34,750 nucleotides of DNA from Deltaproteobacteria bacterium. GTDB taxonomy: Bacteria; Desulfobacterota; DSM-4660; Desulfatiglandales; HGW-15. A model generated the notes under the pieces. The model made no database searches. It saw only the letters and a list, made by a program, of their open reading frames with translations, and had not been told where the DNA came from. Where the stretch lies: the NCBI GenBank assembly GCA_020342025.1, contig CP070840.1, positions 2,859,063-2,893,812 of the forward strand, given 5' to 3'. Position numbers and translations under genes: made by a program. Numbering within the stretch: the first letter of the stretch is position 1; every line of letters begins with the position of its first letter. Below are positions 24,136 to 32,282 of the stretch, piece after piece.

Positions 24136-24158
24136 AAAAGCTCCCTCCAGGGGCAGCT
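24136..24158 (-). terminator. Weak candidate terminator of the minus-strand operon
   Basis: On the minus strand AGCTGCCC pairs with GGGAGCT (one bulge), followed by TTTT. It lies 30 bases after the SucD-like stop. Weak. Confidence 0.35.
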
Positions 24159-24187
24159 CAGAGCCCGGTCCTCTCTGCCACGGTTCT

Positions 24188-25069
24188 TTACTTCTTACTC
24201 TCGCGATGCCAGGTCTCCACTTTTGACACAAGCGCCTCAAGGGTTTCTGCCACTGTCACGCCCGCCTCAGTCAATAGGGCAATTTTCGCCGCAGCCGACC
24301 CTGTCTTTCCTTGGATGATAGCCCCCGCATGTCCCATCTTTTTGCCCTTAGGCGCGTGTCGCCCTGCAATAAAGGCGAAAACAGGTTTGGGGTACGCGTT
24401 CGACTTCAAGTAATGGGCCGCTTCCTCCTCAAGCCTCCCACCTATCTCGCCCAGCAGGATCACTGCCTCGGTCTGGGAATCCTTGAGATAGGATTTCAAG
24501 GCATCCACAAAGTTCAAACCCACAATAGGATCACCCCCCACACCAATCACCGACGAGATCCCTAAACCCCGAAATGTCAGATTGGAGGCCGTCTCGTGAC
24601 ATAAGGTCCCACTGCGTGAGACTATCGCCAGGTTTCCCCCCTCTCCATATAAAAAGGCGGGCATAATGCCCACCTTGGACCGTCCTGGTGTTATGAGCCC
24701 TGGAGAATTGGGGCCCACGAGCCGAACGCCCTGTCTATCAGCCAGGGCCTTTATTTTCATGGTATCGTGAACAGGCACATGTTCGGTGATGATCACCAAG
24801 GTCTGCACGAGGTTCTCGATCGCCTCAATGGCGGCCTGCAAAAGGTTGCTCGGAGGAACCATAATCATGCTCGTGTCCACCCTATGGTGGGTCATGGCTT
24901 CCCTGACCGTATCGTAGACGGGAATGCCGTAAACCATCTGACCGCCTTTGCCGGTGGTTACCCCTGCTGCCACCTTGACGCCATCCTCGCACATGATTTT
25001 GGCATGATAAGACCCCTGGCTTCCCGTAATGCCCTGAATGATCACCCTCGTATCTTCACTAACCCACAT
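24188..25069 (-). CDS. Succinyl-CoA ligase alpha-subunit-like protein (SucD family)
   Basis: A 293-residue CoA-binding ligase subunit. N-terminal DTRVIIQGITGSQGSYH forms the CoA/nucleotide-binding fold, and the phosphorylated histidine is probably His247 in KKMGHAGAIIQGKTGS, aligned with the E. coli SucD active-site histidine. With the beta subunit encoded just upstream it interconverts an acyl-CoA plus NDP/phosphate with free acid plus NTP. Succinate is the default substrate; malate or another dicarboxylate is possible. An overlapping GTG at 25081 could also be the start. The ATG at 25069 lies 1 base after the beta-subunit stop, indicating coupling. Confidence 0.9.
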   Translation of the reverse strand: MWVSEDTRVIIQGITGSQGSYHAKIMCEDGVKVAAGVTTGKGGQMVYGIPVYDTVREAMTHHRVDTSMIMVPPSNLLQAAIEAIENLVQTLVIITEHVPVHDTMKIKALADRQGVRLVGPNSPGLITPGRSKVGIMPAFLYGEGGNLAIVSRSGTLCHETASNLTFRGLGISSVIGVGGDPIVGLNFVDALKSYLKDSQTEAVILLGEIGGRLEEEAAHYLKSNAYPKPVFAFIAGRHAPKGKKMGHAGAIIQGKTGSAAAKIALLTEAGVTVAETLEALVSKVETWHRESKK

Positions 25070-25070
25070 T

Positions 25071-26234
25071 TCAATTAACACTTACTCTACGCTTTGATGA
25101 CATCTTATCCACGAGCACTCTAACGGCATCGTCCGTAGTCCCTTGCTTGACCACATGGATGCCTAACTCATCCAGAATCCGCCAACCTTCTTCCTGCGAA
25201 TGCCCCCTCATTTTGACAACGAGGCTTACCTCCGGTCCTATATCCTTATAAACGCGGGCGATCCCTCTCGCCAACACCTCACAATTATTGATGCCGCCAA
25301 ACACATTCACAAGGATCCCTTCCAGGTTGCCGGTCCTTAACATGATTCTGATGGATTCGGCCATACCTGTTTCAGATATTCCCCCGCCCAAGTCCAGAAA
25401 AGCGCTGGGCGTCAACTTGGCATCTGCAATGGCATCTATCGTGGCCATGGAAAGTCCGGCGCCTCCCGCAATAATGCCTACGGCGCCTGCAGGATCAAGT
25501 GACACGTACGTAACACCAATTTCAGAGGCCTCTGCCTCCAGAGCCTCCTTTTCCCATCCTTGATAGGCTCTTAGTTCCTCATGTCGAAACATGGCTGCGT
25601 CGTCAACAATCAATTTCACGTCCGCAGCAATCACTGAACCAAGCCTGGTCACTGTCAGTGGATTTACCTCCAAGGTCAGGGCGTCTGTCCTGTAAAAAAG
25701 TTCCAGTAACCTGGCCGCAATGGCTCCCGCCTCAGGAATCAGTTTTTCGTCAAGTCCCACCCGACGCCAGAATTCGCCCCATCGGGATTCTGGAACTACC
25801 CCTTCCAAGGGGTCTATATCCATCCTAACGAGAGCATTAGGATCCGATTCGGCCACCTCTTCGATATTCACGCCCCCTCTGAAGGAGGCTAAAACTATAG
25901 GGTGGGCCTTTGAAAAATCCAAAATCATTCCCAGGTACATTTCACGAGTGATGTCCAACCGTTCTTCCACCAGGACCCGGGTAACAGTCTCTGCCTCGTG
26001 AACCGCGCCCAAGATCTCTTTGGCAACCCCTCCTGCAGCCTCAGGAGAATCGGCCGGTCTGATCAAGCCGGCCTTCCATCGACCACCCGCTTTGGTCTGG
26101 GCCTTGATGACACAAGGCCCGATCCTTTCCGCCGCCTGGACCACATCTTTGGGAGTGAATGCAACCTCTCCCGTTGGGACGGGTATTCCTGCCGATCTAA
26201 TGAGCTCTTTGGCCTGGTGCTCTAACAGGTACAT
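25071..26234 (-). CDS. Succinyl-CoA ligase beta-subunit-like protein (SucC family)
   Basis: A 387-residue ATP-grasp subunit. The start is MYLLEHQAKELIRSAGIPVP. The nucleotide-binding region is VIKAQTKAGGRWKAG, the metal/phosphate region LEVNPLTVT and GLSMATIDAI, then LDLGGG and VFGGINNCEVLARGI, all typical of SucC. It forms the heterodimer with the SucD-like protein. The ribosome-binding site is weak. It follows the ligase at 26299-27861 by 64 bp in the same direction. It could recover ATP from succinyl-CoA made by mutase chemistry, or activate a dicarboxylic acid. Confidence 0.9.
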   Translation of the reverse strand: MYLLEHQAKELIRSAGIPVPTGEVAFTPKDVVQAAERIGPCVIKAQTKAGGRWKAGLIRPADSPEAAGGVAKEILGAVHEAETVTRVLVEERLDITREMYLGMILDFSKAHPIVLASFRGGVNIEEVAESDPNALVRMDIDPLEGVVPESRWGEFWRRVGLDEKLIPEAGAIAARLLELFYRTDALTLEVNPLTVTRLGSVIAADVKLIVDDAAMFRHEELRAYQGWEKEALEAEASEIGVTYVSLDPAGAVGIIAGGAGLSMATIDAIADAKLTPSAFLDLGGGISETGMAESIRIMLRTGNLEGILVNVFGGINNCEVLARGIARVYKDIGPEVSLVVKMRGHSQEEGWRILDELGIHVVKQGTTDDAVRVLVDKMSSKRRVSVN

Positions 26235-26298
26235 TTAGAAATGATCTCAAAATCCGCTAAATATTTTTTGACAAGAATAAGAGCAGGAGAGAGTCCCC

Positions 26299-27861
26299 TT
26301 AATGTACCCTGCGATCCTTGCCCTGCCAGTACCTCTCCTTCACCTCGCGACGGAGAATCTTGCCACCCGGATTCTTGGGAAGTACATCCACAAAATCTAT
26401 GGAGCGAGGCTTCTTGAAACTCCCCAAAAAACGTTTACAATGCTCAATTAAATCATCCGCTGTCGTGCCCTCAAACCCCTCTTTTAAAACAACAACCGCT
26501 TTAACTGCTTCGCCCCATTTGTCATCAGGCACACCCACAACACATGCTTCAAACACAGAGGGGTGACTGTAGAGGGCCTGTTCTACTTCCGTCGGATACA
26601 CGTTAAATCCGCCCGTAATTATTTTGTCTACGATACGATCCACAACGTAGATATAACCCTCTTCGTCTATCCTAGCCAGGTCACCTGAATAGATCCAACC
26701 GTCCTTAATGGTCTTCTTTGTTAATTCAGGCTCTTTATAGTAACCCTTCATGAGATCTGGTCCGCGCGCGATCATCTCTCCCATCTCTCCTGGAGATACC
26801 TGCTCTCCATGCTCATTGACCACCTTCACTTCTGTATCAAAGAAAGGCCTCCCGCAAGAAGCCAACCTTTGTTCATTTTTATTCATCAGGGCATCCACGT
26901 GCTCCTTTGCCGTTAAGACATTCAAATAGGAGGTGGTTTCCGTCATTCCGTAACACTGAATCATGACCGGCCCAAGCGCCTCAATGGCTTCCTTCACCTT
27001 GTGGCTGGATGTTGGGGCGCCCCCATAAATAATGCCCCGCAGGCTACTGAGATCATAATGCCCTACTTCAGTGTAATCCAAAATCATATTGATCATGGCC
27101 GGGACGAATATGGAATTGGTCACCCTTTCTCGTTGAATGGTTTCCAGGAACATTTGTACGTCAAAGCGGCTTAAAACAAGGTTGCATCCACCTCTAAACA
27201 TGACCGGCATGAGCCACATCCCGCTGGCATGTGTTATGGGACCCACATGACAAAAAATAGTATCCGGTCCTATCCTCATTTCAGGGATCATCAATAGCTT
27301 GCGAATCGCTGCGAGCCTGTTCCCAAAGGTCTGCATAATCGCCTTGAGCTTACCCGTTGTCCCTGAACTGTATGCCAACACGGCCAGGTCATCCCCTTCT
27401 ACTTCAATATCAGGCGATTCTTCTTTTTTCCCGGCCAGGAGAGCATCATAGCTGAGTTTCTTGGGAGGTGTGTTCTCAAAGCAAATGAAATGTTTGACCG
27501 TCTCAAGGGCCCCTTCACTCTCCAACAAGGGTCCCATATGCTCTGGACCCACGAAAACGGCCTTTGCCTCAGAGTCGTTTAAAACGTGGATCGTCTCAGG
27601 TAGGGCGATACGGGCGTTCACAGGGATCCGAACGATTCCTGCCTTGTAACAGGCCACCTCGATCTCCACGATTTCGGCTCGGTTCCAAGACAGTATGGCA
27701 ATTCCATCCCCTTTTCCTAGCCCTAAACCAAGAAGTCCATGGGCCAGTTTGTTGGTCCTCTGCTCAAATTCTTCATAGGTGAACCTTTTGTTCTCGTGGA
27801 TCAGGGCGATGTTATTGGGGTAGTGCAATGCAGTACGCGACACATATCTCCCTAAATTCAT
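26299..27861 (-). CDS. AMP-forming acyl-CoA ligase
   Basis: A 520-residue ANL-family ligase. The A3 motif reads YSSGTTGKLKAIMQT (near 161-175), in which the usual PKG is LKA. CYGMTETTSY is near 305, GWIYSGDLARIDEEGYIYVVDRIVDK near 395-420 (the usual DRKKD is DRIVD), and PKNPGGKILRREVK closes the C-terminus. The lysines needed for catalysis are present. The ATG has GAAGGAGGGG upstream. It lies between the biotin carrier gene and the SucC-like gene on the minus strand, implying that this operon has its own substrate-activation step. The specificity is unknown. Confidence 0.92.
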   Translation of the reverse strand: MNLGRYVSRTALHYPNNIALIHENKRFTYEEFEQRTNKLAHGLLGLGLGKGDGIAILSWNRAEIVEIEVACYKAGIVRIPVNARIALPETIHVLNDSEAKAVFVGPEHMGPLLESEGALETVKHFICFENTPPKKLSYDALLAGKKEESPDIEVEGDDLAVLAYSSGTTGKLKAIMQTFGNRLAAIRKLLMIPEMRIGPDTIFCHVGPITHASGMWLMPVMFRGGCNLVLSRFDVQMFLETIQRERVTNSIFVPAMINMILDYTEVGHYDLSSLRGIIYGGAPTSSHKVKEAIEALGPVMIQCYGMTETTSYLNVLTAKEHVDALMNKNEQRLASCGRPFFDTEVKVVNEHGEQVSPGEMGEMIARGPDLMKGYYKEPELTKKTIKDGWIYSGDLARIDEEGYIYVVDRIVDKIITGGFNVYPTEVEQALYSHPSVFEACVVGVPDDKWGEAVKAVVVLKEGFEGTTADDLIEHCKRFLGSFKKPRSIDFVDVLPKNPGGKILRREVKERYWQGKDRRVH

Positions 27862-27914
27862 TGGACCCCTCCTTCTTCCCTTACAGAACGTGAAGTTTGA
27901 ATCACTTATTCCCT

Positions 27915-28478
27915 TTATTTTGCCTGCTCCCGGGGCGACTCTTCCTCTGCAACTTCCTCTACGAGAAAGAGGGTCTGTTGGAACTCCACCATCTGGGCGT
28001 TCTCAACACAGACCTTTGCAATACGCCCCCGGATGCCTGCCTTAATGGTGTTAAAAAGCTTCATCACTTCGATAATACAGACCGTGTCATCCTCGCTCAC
28101 CTCCTGCCCAACCTGGACAAAGGGCGGAGCTCCCGGTTTGGGTGCCCGGTAAAAGGTCCCCAGCATCGGGGACTTGATGGGGGTGAACCGCTCCTCTTCG
28201 AGGTGAAGGCTGGGCTCTTCTCTCTGGGCAGGGCCCTCAAGGGGAATTTCCGCTGAGGTGCCAGGCTCTTGAACGGGGGAGATTTCAGGAGACTGTTGGG
28301 GCACGGGTGCTTCAATCGGCTCCTGGCTGTGCACCCCAAGCGTCTGAATCGCCCCGTGCGCGGCAGACTTCTTTGCGATCAGCTTGAGTTCGTCCGTCTC
28401 CAAGTGCACTTCATCTAACGTGGATTCAGCCAGGATTTTCAGTATCTGAAAAACCTCATCTTTGTTGATTAAGGCCAT
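27915..28478 (-). CDS. Biotin carboxyl carrier protein (AccB-like)
   Basis: 187 residues. There is an N-terminal AccB-like helix/strand segment (MALINKDEVFQILKILAEST to about residue 38), a Pro/Glu/Gln-rich linker (about 50-105), and a C-terminal biotinyl domain. The biotin attachment site is EVMKLFNTIKAG with Lys140 as acceptor; EVMKL replaces the usual EAMKM. It would carry CO2 between a biotin carboxylase and a carboxyltransferase. The carboxylase is not in the window. It is encoded 78 bp after the carboxyltransferase homologue on the same strand, suggesting they work together. GGGGGAA precedes the ATG. Confidence 0.92.
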   Translation of the reverse strand: MALINKDEVFQILKILAESTLDEVHLETDELKLIAKKSAAHGAIQTLGVHSQEPIEAPVPQQSPEISPVQEPGTSAEIPLEGPAQREEPSLHLEEERFTPIKSPMLGTFYRAPKPGAPPFVQVGQEVSEDDTVCIIEVMKLFNTIKAGIRGRIAKVCVENAQMVEFQQTLFLVEEVAEEESPREQAK

Positions 28479-28556
28479 AGGATATTCCCCCTTGAATTAA
28501 CTTGTTGTGATCGGAGATGCCCGCTCACATGCGAGAGGTCCGCTGACGGGTTTAGT

Positions 28557-30035
28557 CTAAGAAATTTGTTTGACCCTCAGGGAACCCTTTTCAATATTGA
28601 CCATTTTGATATCACGGCGCTTTGCCAACTCGTTTATCAACGCAACCAATGGCTTTTTTACCACAGGGTGCAACGAGATCGTTTTTCTGTTTTGGTAAAA
28701 TTTTTCCATGGTCTCTTGCGTGTTGAAGATGGCCAGCAGCAACTCTTCATCTGATCTGAACGGTCCCTGCTCAGCCCGGACTTTGCTTAGAAAAGGCTCT
28801 TCAAAGCCCTCGGATGGATCAATGGGTGTTGTGTCCCCCCCGGCCAGAATTCGATCCATGACATCGGGATCAATGGACGCTGCTGGCCGCCCGTGTGCCC
28901 CCCTCACATAGAGTCTTAGCTCTTGGGGTACCGTACGATACCGCTCTCCTTCAATCACATTAAAAACAGCCTGTACGCCCACGAGCTGGGAAAAGGGGGT
29001 AACCATCACAGGATATCCAAGTTCCTGACGCACTCTCGCCGCTTCCTCGAGAACCTCCGGCATCTTGTGCAAAAGACCCAATTCCGAGAGTTGGTTTTCC
29101 AGATTAGACATCATGCCCCCGGGTATCTGATGGGCTGCAAATTTCTTGTATTCATCAGGGTCAAAGGGGACGGGCTGACCAAGCGGCTTCTTTTCCTCAT
29201 AAGCACTCCAGTAAAAGTAATCGTCAATCTCCCTGAGGCGTTGTTCATCAACCCCAACCGTAATCCCCTCTTGCTGGGCTAGATGCAACATATCTATCGA
29301 GGCAGGGAGCGAATACCCGTAGGCCAAAGGCAGGGTGACGGTCTTGACACTATCGACGCCCTGCTTCATGGCCTCAATATAGCAATCACCGGACACCCCT
29401 GTGGAAGAATGGGCAAAGAATGCCAATCTGGCCTTTCCCTCCAGGGCTTTGCGCACTGTCTGGACAAGCGTCCGAAGCCTCTCCGGCAGGAGCACACCGC
29501 AGGGATCGGATAGATTCACCACGTCAACACCCAACCGCACCAGTTCCCTTGCCTTCTCAGCAAAATATTCATCTGTGTGCACGGGACTCTCGTTATAGGA
29601 CAAGAGCCCTGTGCTTTGGAGGCCCAGTTTTTTTGCCACCCGAAAATGAAACTCGATAATGCTCAAGTCATTCAGGCCGTCGAATACCTCTACCCATTCG
29701 ATGCCGGTGCGCTGAATGCACTTAAGAAAAAGCTCCACAACGTCGTTGGGAAACATTTGCCAACCCATCAGGTTCCGGCTGCGGATAAAGAAGTTTAGAG
29801 GTGTTTTGGGCATGGCGCGCCTCAAAAGATGAAGGCGTTCCCACGGGTCTTCGAACAGATACATCACCGCCGTTTCAAAGGCGGCAGCGCTCGTCACACA
29901 TATTTTTTCAAACTGGGCCTGGTCCACGGTGGGTGCAATGCCCAACATGGTCTCAGTCCTCATACGGGTGGCCCACAAGGACTGGGGTGCCGTACGAAAC
30001 GTCTCATCCTCAAATGCCACTTCCCTCATCATCAT
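28557..30035 (-). CDS. Carboxyltransferase-domain protein (pyruvate carboxylase B / transcarboxylase 5S family), divergent active site
   Basis: 492 residues aligning along their length with transcarboxylase 5S-type carboxyltransferases: QSLWATRM (18-25), EDPWERL (62-68), NLMGW (88-92), VFDGLND (117-123), SPVHTDEY (150-157), HSSTGVS (209-215), QIPGGMMSNLENQL and TPFSQLVGVQAVFNV. Metal/catalytic ligands known from 5S are mostly replaced: the Asp of LRDAHQS is Thr15, the carbamylated Lys184 is Ser176, and His215 is Phe207; only His217 (His209) is kept. There is no C-terminal biotin domain. The start is one of three tandem ATGs. Given the adjacent biotin carrier, a carboxyl-transfer or decarboxylation role is expected, but the usual metal-dependent mechanism seems impossible. 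It could be a structural or regulatory homologue or a new activity. Confidence 0.88.
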   Translation of the reverse strand: MMMREVAFEDETFRTAPQSLWATRMRTETMLGIAPTVDQAQFEKICVTSAAAFETAVMYLFEDPWERLHLLRRAMPKTPLNFFIRSRNLMGWQMFPNDVVELFLKCIQRTGIEWVEVFDGLNDLSIIEFHFRVAKKLGLQSTGLLSYNESPVHTDEYFAEKARELVRLGVDVVNLSDPCGVLLPERLRTLVQTVRKALEGKARLAFFAHSSTGVSGDCYIEAMKQGVDSVKTVTLPLAYGYSLPASIDMLHLAQQEGITVGVDEQRLREIDDYFYWSAYEEKKPLGQPVPFDPDEYKKFAAHQIPGGMMSNLENQLSELGLLHKMPEVLEEAARVRQELGYPVMVTPFSQLVGVQAVFNVIEGERYRTVPQELRLYVRGAHGRPAASIDPDVMDRILAGGDTTPIDPSEGFEEPFLSKVRAEQGPFRSDEELLLAIFNTQETMEKFYQNRKTISLHPVVKKPLVALINELAKRRDIKMVNIEKGSLRVKQIS

Positions 30036-30073
30036 AAATTCCCTGTGGAAGTTTCAGGTTCTAGTGCAGCGTA

Positions 30074-30268
30074 TCATATATTCCTGTCGTACCCTCTCTT
30101 CACGACCGTCAGTTTCAGGTCTCCCAATTCCAGGTGTAATTCCCCACCCATTGAATTGTCTATGACCTTCAAAATATCTACCACATCTTCATACGTCAGG
30201 TCGTAAGTGAGCTTTGTTTCATTTCTGTCCGTTTCTTGTTCCTTACCCGTTACTCTTTTATGGCCCAT
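30074..30268 (-). CDS. Solitary AccB N-terminal-domain-like small protein
   Basis: 64 residues (ATG at 30268, AAGGGGTGG upstream). A longer frame to 30328 runs into a dispersed repeat and is unlikely. The C-terminal half, EDVVDILKVIDNSMGGELHL followed by ELGDLKLTVVK, matches the first ~37 residues of the biotin carrier encoded at 27915-28478 (DEVFQILKILAESTLDEVHL followed by ETDELKLIAKK) in length, helix/strand pattern and many identities. It has no biotinyl domain and no attachment lysine motif. In AccB-type proteins this segment mediates contacts with the carboxylase (family knowledge). It is encoded directly before the divergent carboxyltransferase. It may be an assembly or adaptor subunit. 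Confidence 0.7.
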   Translation of the reverse strand: MGHKRVTGKEQETDRNETKLTYDLTYEDVVDILKVIDNSMGGELHLELGDLKLTVVKRGYDRNI

Positions 30269-30650
30269 GGTTTGCCACCCCTTTTCCAAGGATTCCTGAG
30301 AGGCTGTCGAAAAACGCCCATCTGCCATTCGACAAGCTCATGGCCCTGAGCAAAGCCGAAGGGCTGCGTTACCCTCATCCCTCGTCACTGCGGTGTACTT
30401 CTATGTACGCCTCATCCCTCGGGATTTCGGAAGCCTTGCATCTGGACATTTTCCATCAGCCTCACAGAAATCGGTTTTTCGATAGTCTCTAAATATTTTT
30501 TGGTGTGGTGTCCGAAAAGTTCCTTGCATAAATAACGCCTCCATAAGAGGTCGCTGCAACCGAAATTGTCAAATCTTATAAATAGTCTTCGTCTCAAAAG
30601 GATTGTCTTGGATTTTTTTGATTGACTGTAGAGAGGATCTGATGAATCAC
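30269..30650. other. Intergenic region with inverted repeat and possible promoter
   Basis: 382 bp between the thiolase stop and the AccB-N-like gene (minus direction). It contains a dispersed inverted repeat (30299-30490) and a possible minus-strand promoter: TTGACA read from 30572-30567 and TCTTAT at 30548-30543, with an 18-base spacer. This would let the carboxyltransferase segment be expressed separately from the GntR-thiolase part. Confidence 0.5.
30299..30490. repeat. Inverted-repeat element
   Basis: The outer arms AGAGGCTGTCGAAAAACG (30299-30316) and CGGTTTTTCGATAGTCTCT (30472-30490) pair imperfectly. The inside is rich in short palindromes (CCCTGAGC...AGGG; GTACTTCTATGTAC). It looks like the dispersed repeats frequent in Desulfobacterota genomes (recollection). 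It invades the leader of the AccB-N-like gene. Confidence 0.6.
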
Positions 30651-31805
30651 TTATATACTCAGAATATGCGTTGTGCAGGCCGCATGCTCTGTTCCCTGCA
30701 AACCACCCCCGGTGACCTGGGACATGGCCGTTTTTGCGCCCCCTACCTGGTAACCGGGGCATTGGCCGCGAAGTTGTCTGACGTTTTCAACAATCTGCGC
30801 AGCCCCGGATGCACCCATGGGATGACCATAGGCCAACATCCCTCCCCGGGGGCTAAAAACAACCTTTCCTCCATGAGTAACATCTCCGTCACGCAACATT
30901 TTCAGGCCCTCGCCCTTAGCACAGAAGCCCATGGCCTCGTAGTAGATTAATTCAGAAATAGTGAAGGCATCATGACATTCAACCATATCAATATCCTCAG
31001 GACCCATCCCTGCTTCTTCATATGTCATATTGGACCCTATGCTTACAATATCATCAGTGGTTTCATCCCGAGGGCCCACAGTAAAAGGACCCGAAACCGT
31101 TGTGGAGGCCTCTATTCTTACAGGATGTGATATGCCCAATCTTTTAACAACGTCCTTTGAAGCGAGGATGACAGCCGCTGCCCCATCCGTCATCCCGCAA
31201 CATTGTTCAATGGTTAGGGGCGTCGCTATCAGCCTGGAATTGAGAACTTCCTCTACAGAAATCTTCCCCTTCCGCCAGGCATAAGGGTTATTTTCCGCAT
31301 GTCTTCTATTCTTGACGGTCACTTGTGCCAGATCCGCCGCGGTCGCACCCGTTTCATACATATAGCGCTGCGCCCTTAGTGCGTATTTGGCAACCATCAC
31401 TGCACCCAAGAATCCTTCAATGTCCGTCATATCGGGTGAAGGGGCGGACCCAGGCTCCCTGTGCAGAGAGGCGTTTTCCGCTCCCACACCCAGTGAAATC
31501 TCATCGAGCCCCGTTGCAACCCTTATGTATGCGCTGTGAACGGCGAGCGCCCCTGCCGAACAGGCACTCTCCACATTAATAATAGGCAGTCTTCCGCACA
31601 TGCCTAAATCTCGAAATATTCTCTGGCCTGTAACGATCCCATTTGTTCCATTTCCCACAAAGGCGCTCTCAATCTCAGCCCAATTTACGCCTGCATCCTT
31701 GACAGCTGCCCGCACAGCCTTCTGGCCCAGCACATGGAAATCATCATCCAGCATCCCAAATGGGGTCTCACCCACACCTATTATGTAAACACGACGAATG
31801 GTCAT
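30651..31805 (-). CDS. SCP-x/acetyl-CoA acetyltransferase-type thiolase (BbsB-like context)
   Basis: A 384-residue thiolase of the lipid-transfer/SCP-x branch. The nucleophile is probably Cys82 in [17 protein letters not shown] in [10 protein letters not shown] replaces NEAF, and [11 protein letters not shown] supplies the C-terminal histidine. This branch often works with a DUF35 Zn-ribbon/OB partner, and one is encoded directly upstream (9 bp). The same pairing makes the benzoylsuccinyl-CoA thiolase BbsAB of anaerobic toluene degradation (established for that system), which cleaves a branched, substituted 3-oxo-dicarboxyl-CoA. A bulky or branched substrate is therefore plausible here. AAGGGGGG lies very close to the ATG. 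Confidence 0.9.
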   Translation of the reverse strand: MTIRRVYIIGVGETPFGMLDDDFHVLGQKAVRAAVKDAGVNWAEIESAFVGNGTNGIVTGQRIFRDLGMCGRLPIINVESACSAGALAVHSAYIRVATGLDEISLGVGAENASLHREPGSAPSPDMTDIEGFLGAVMVAKYALRAQRYMYETGATAADLAQVTVKNRRHAENNPYAWRKGKISVEEVLNSRLIATPLTIEQCCGMTDGAAAVILASKDVVKRLGISHPVRIEASTTVSGPFTVGPRDETTDDIVSIGSNMTYEEAGMGPEDIDMVECHDAFTISELIYYEAMGFCAKGEGLKMLRDGDVTHGGKVVFSPRGGMLAYGHPMGASGAAQIVENVRQLRGQCPGYQVGGAKTAMSQVTGGGLQGTEHAACTTHILSI

Positions 31806-31814
31806 TCCCCCCTT

Positions 31815-32255
31815 TTATTTCGGAACTTTTTTGAATTTGTAACTTATTATGGGCTTCCCGTCCCTGTTATCCCTGACGGGTCCTGTGGTCAATTCAACCT
31901 CGTCCCCACATTGAAAACTAGCCACATCCCCATCAAGTTGCGCAAAAACTCTAATCCCTTCTGAAAGATCAATATATGCCATAGCCATAGGCATATATTC
32001 TTTCATTGTGGGTTGCCCAATATAAACATCTGTAACACTGTAAATTTTCCCCCTGCGGCTTAATGGAACAACTTCCATATCTTCGGACCAACAATCCGGA
32101 TTCGGGCAGGGAACAAATTTTGGAAACCAGAGCTTTCCGCAGTTTTTGCATTTATAACCCTTCAGGTATGGAGGACTATTTTCAGGCACTTCCAATAGAT
32201 CCGGGTGAAAAAACCGGATATCTTTTTCTTTCTTCTTCTTTTTCATATTTTCCAT
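31815..32255 (-). CDS. DUF35 Zn-ribbon/OB-fold protein (thiolase partner)
   Basis: 146 residues. The rubredoxin-like Zn ribbon uses Cys36, Cys39, Cys50 and Cys55 (YKCKNCG and PCPNPDC). An OB-fold acyl-CoA-associated domain follows (GKIYSVTDVYIG, AYIDLSEGIRVFAQLDGD, GDEVELTTG). Such proteins form complexes with SCP-x-type thiolases (BbsA with BbsB is a studied case). The N-terminus is lysine-rich (MENMKKKKKEKD). It lies 27 bp after the GntR gene and 9 bp before the thiolase. No strong ribosome-binding site is seen; translation may be coupled. Confidence 0.88.
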   Translation of the reverse strand: MENMKKKKKEKDIRFFHPDLLEVPENSPPYLKGYKCKNCGKLWFPKFVPCPNPDCWSEDMEVVPLSRRGKIYSVTDVYIGQPTMKEYMPMAMAYIDLSEGIRVFAQLDGDVASFQCGDEVELTTGPVRDNRDGKPIISYKFKKVPK

Positions 32256-32282
32256 TTCGCACCCGTTTAATACGCTAACAAT

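Noticed and set aside
27897..28256. 119-residue plus-strand frame antisense to the biotin carrier gene
   Set aside because: Antisense of a clear biotinyl-domain protein with the EVMKL site; no domain of its own.
30269..30328. Longer start (30328) for the AccB-N-like small protein
   Set aside because: The extra N-terminal residues are translated from the arm of a dispersed inverted repeat. The internal ATG at 30268 has a better ribosome-binding site.
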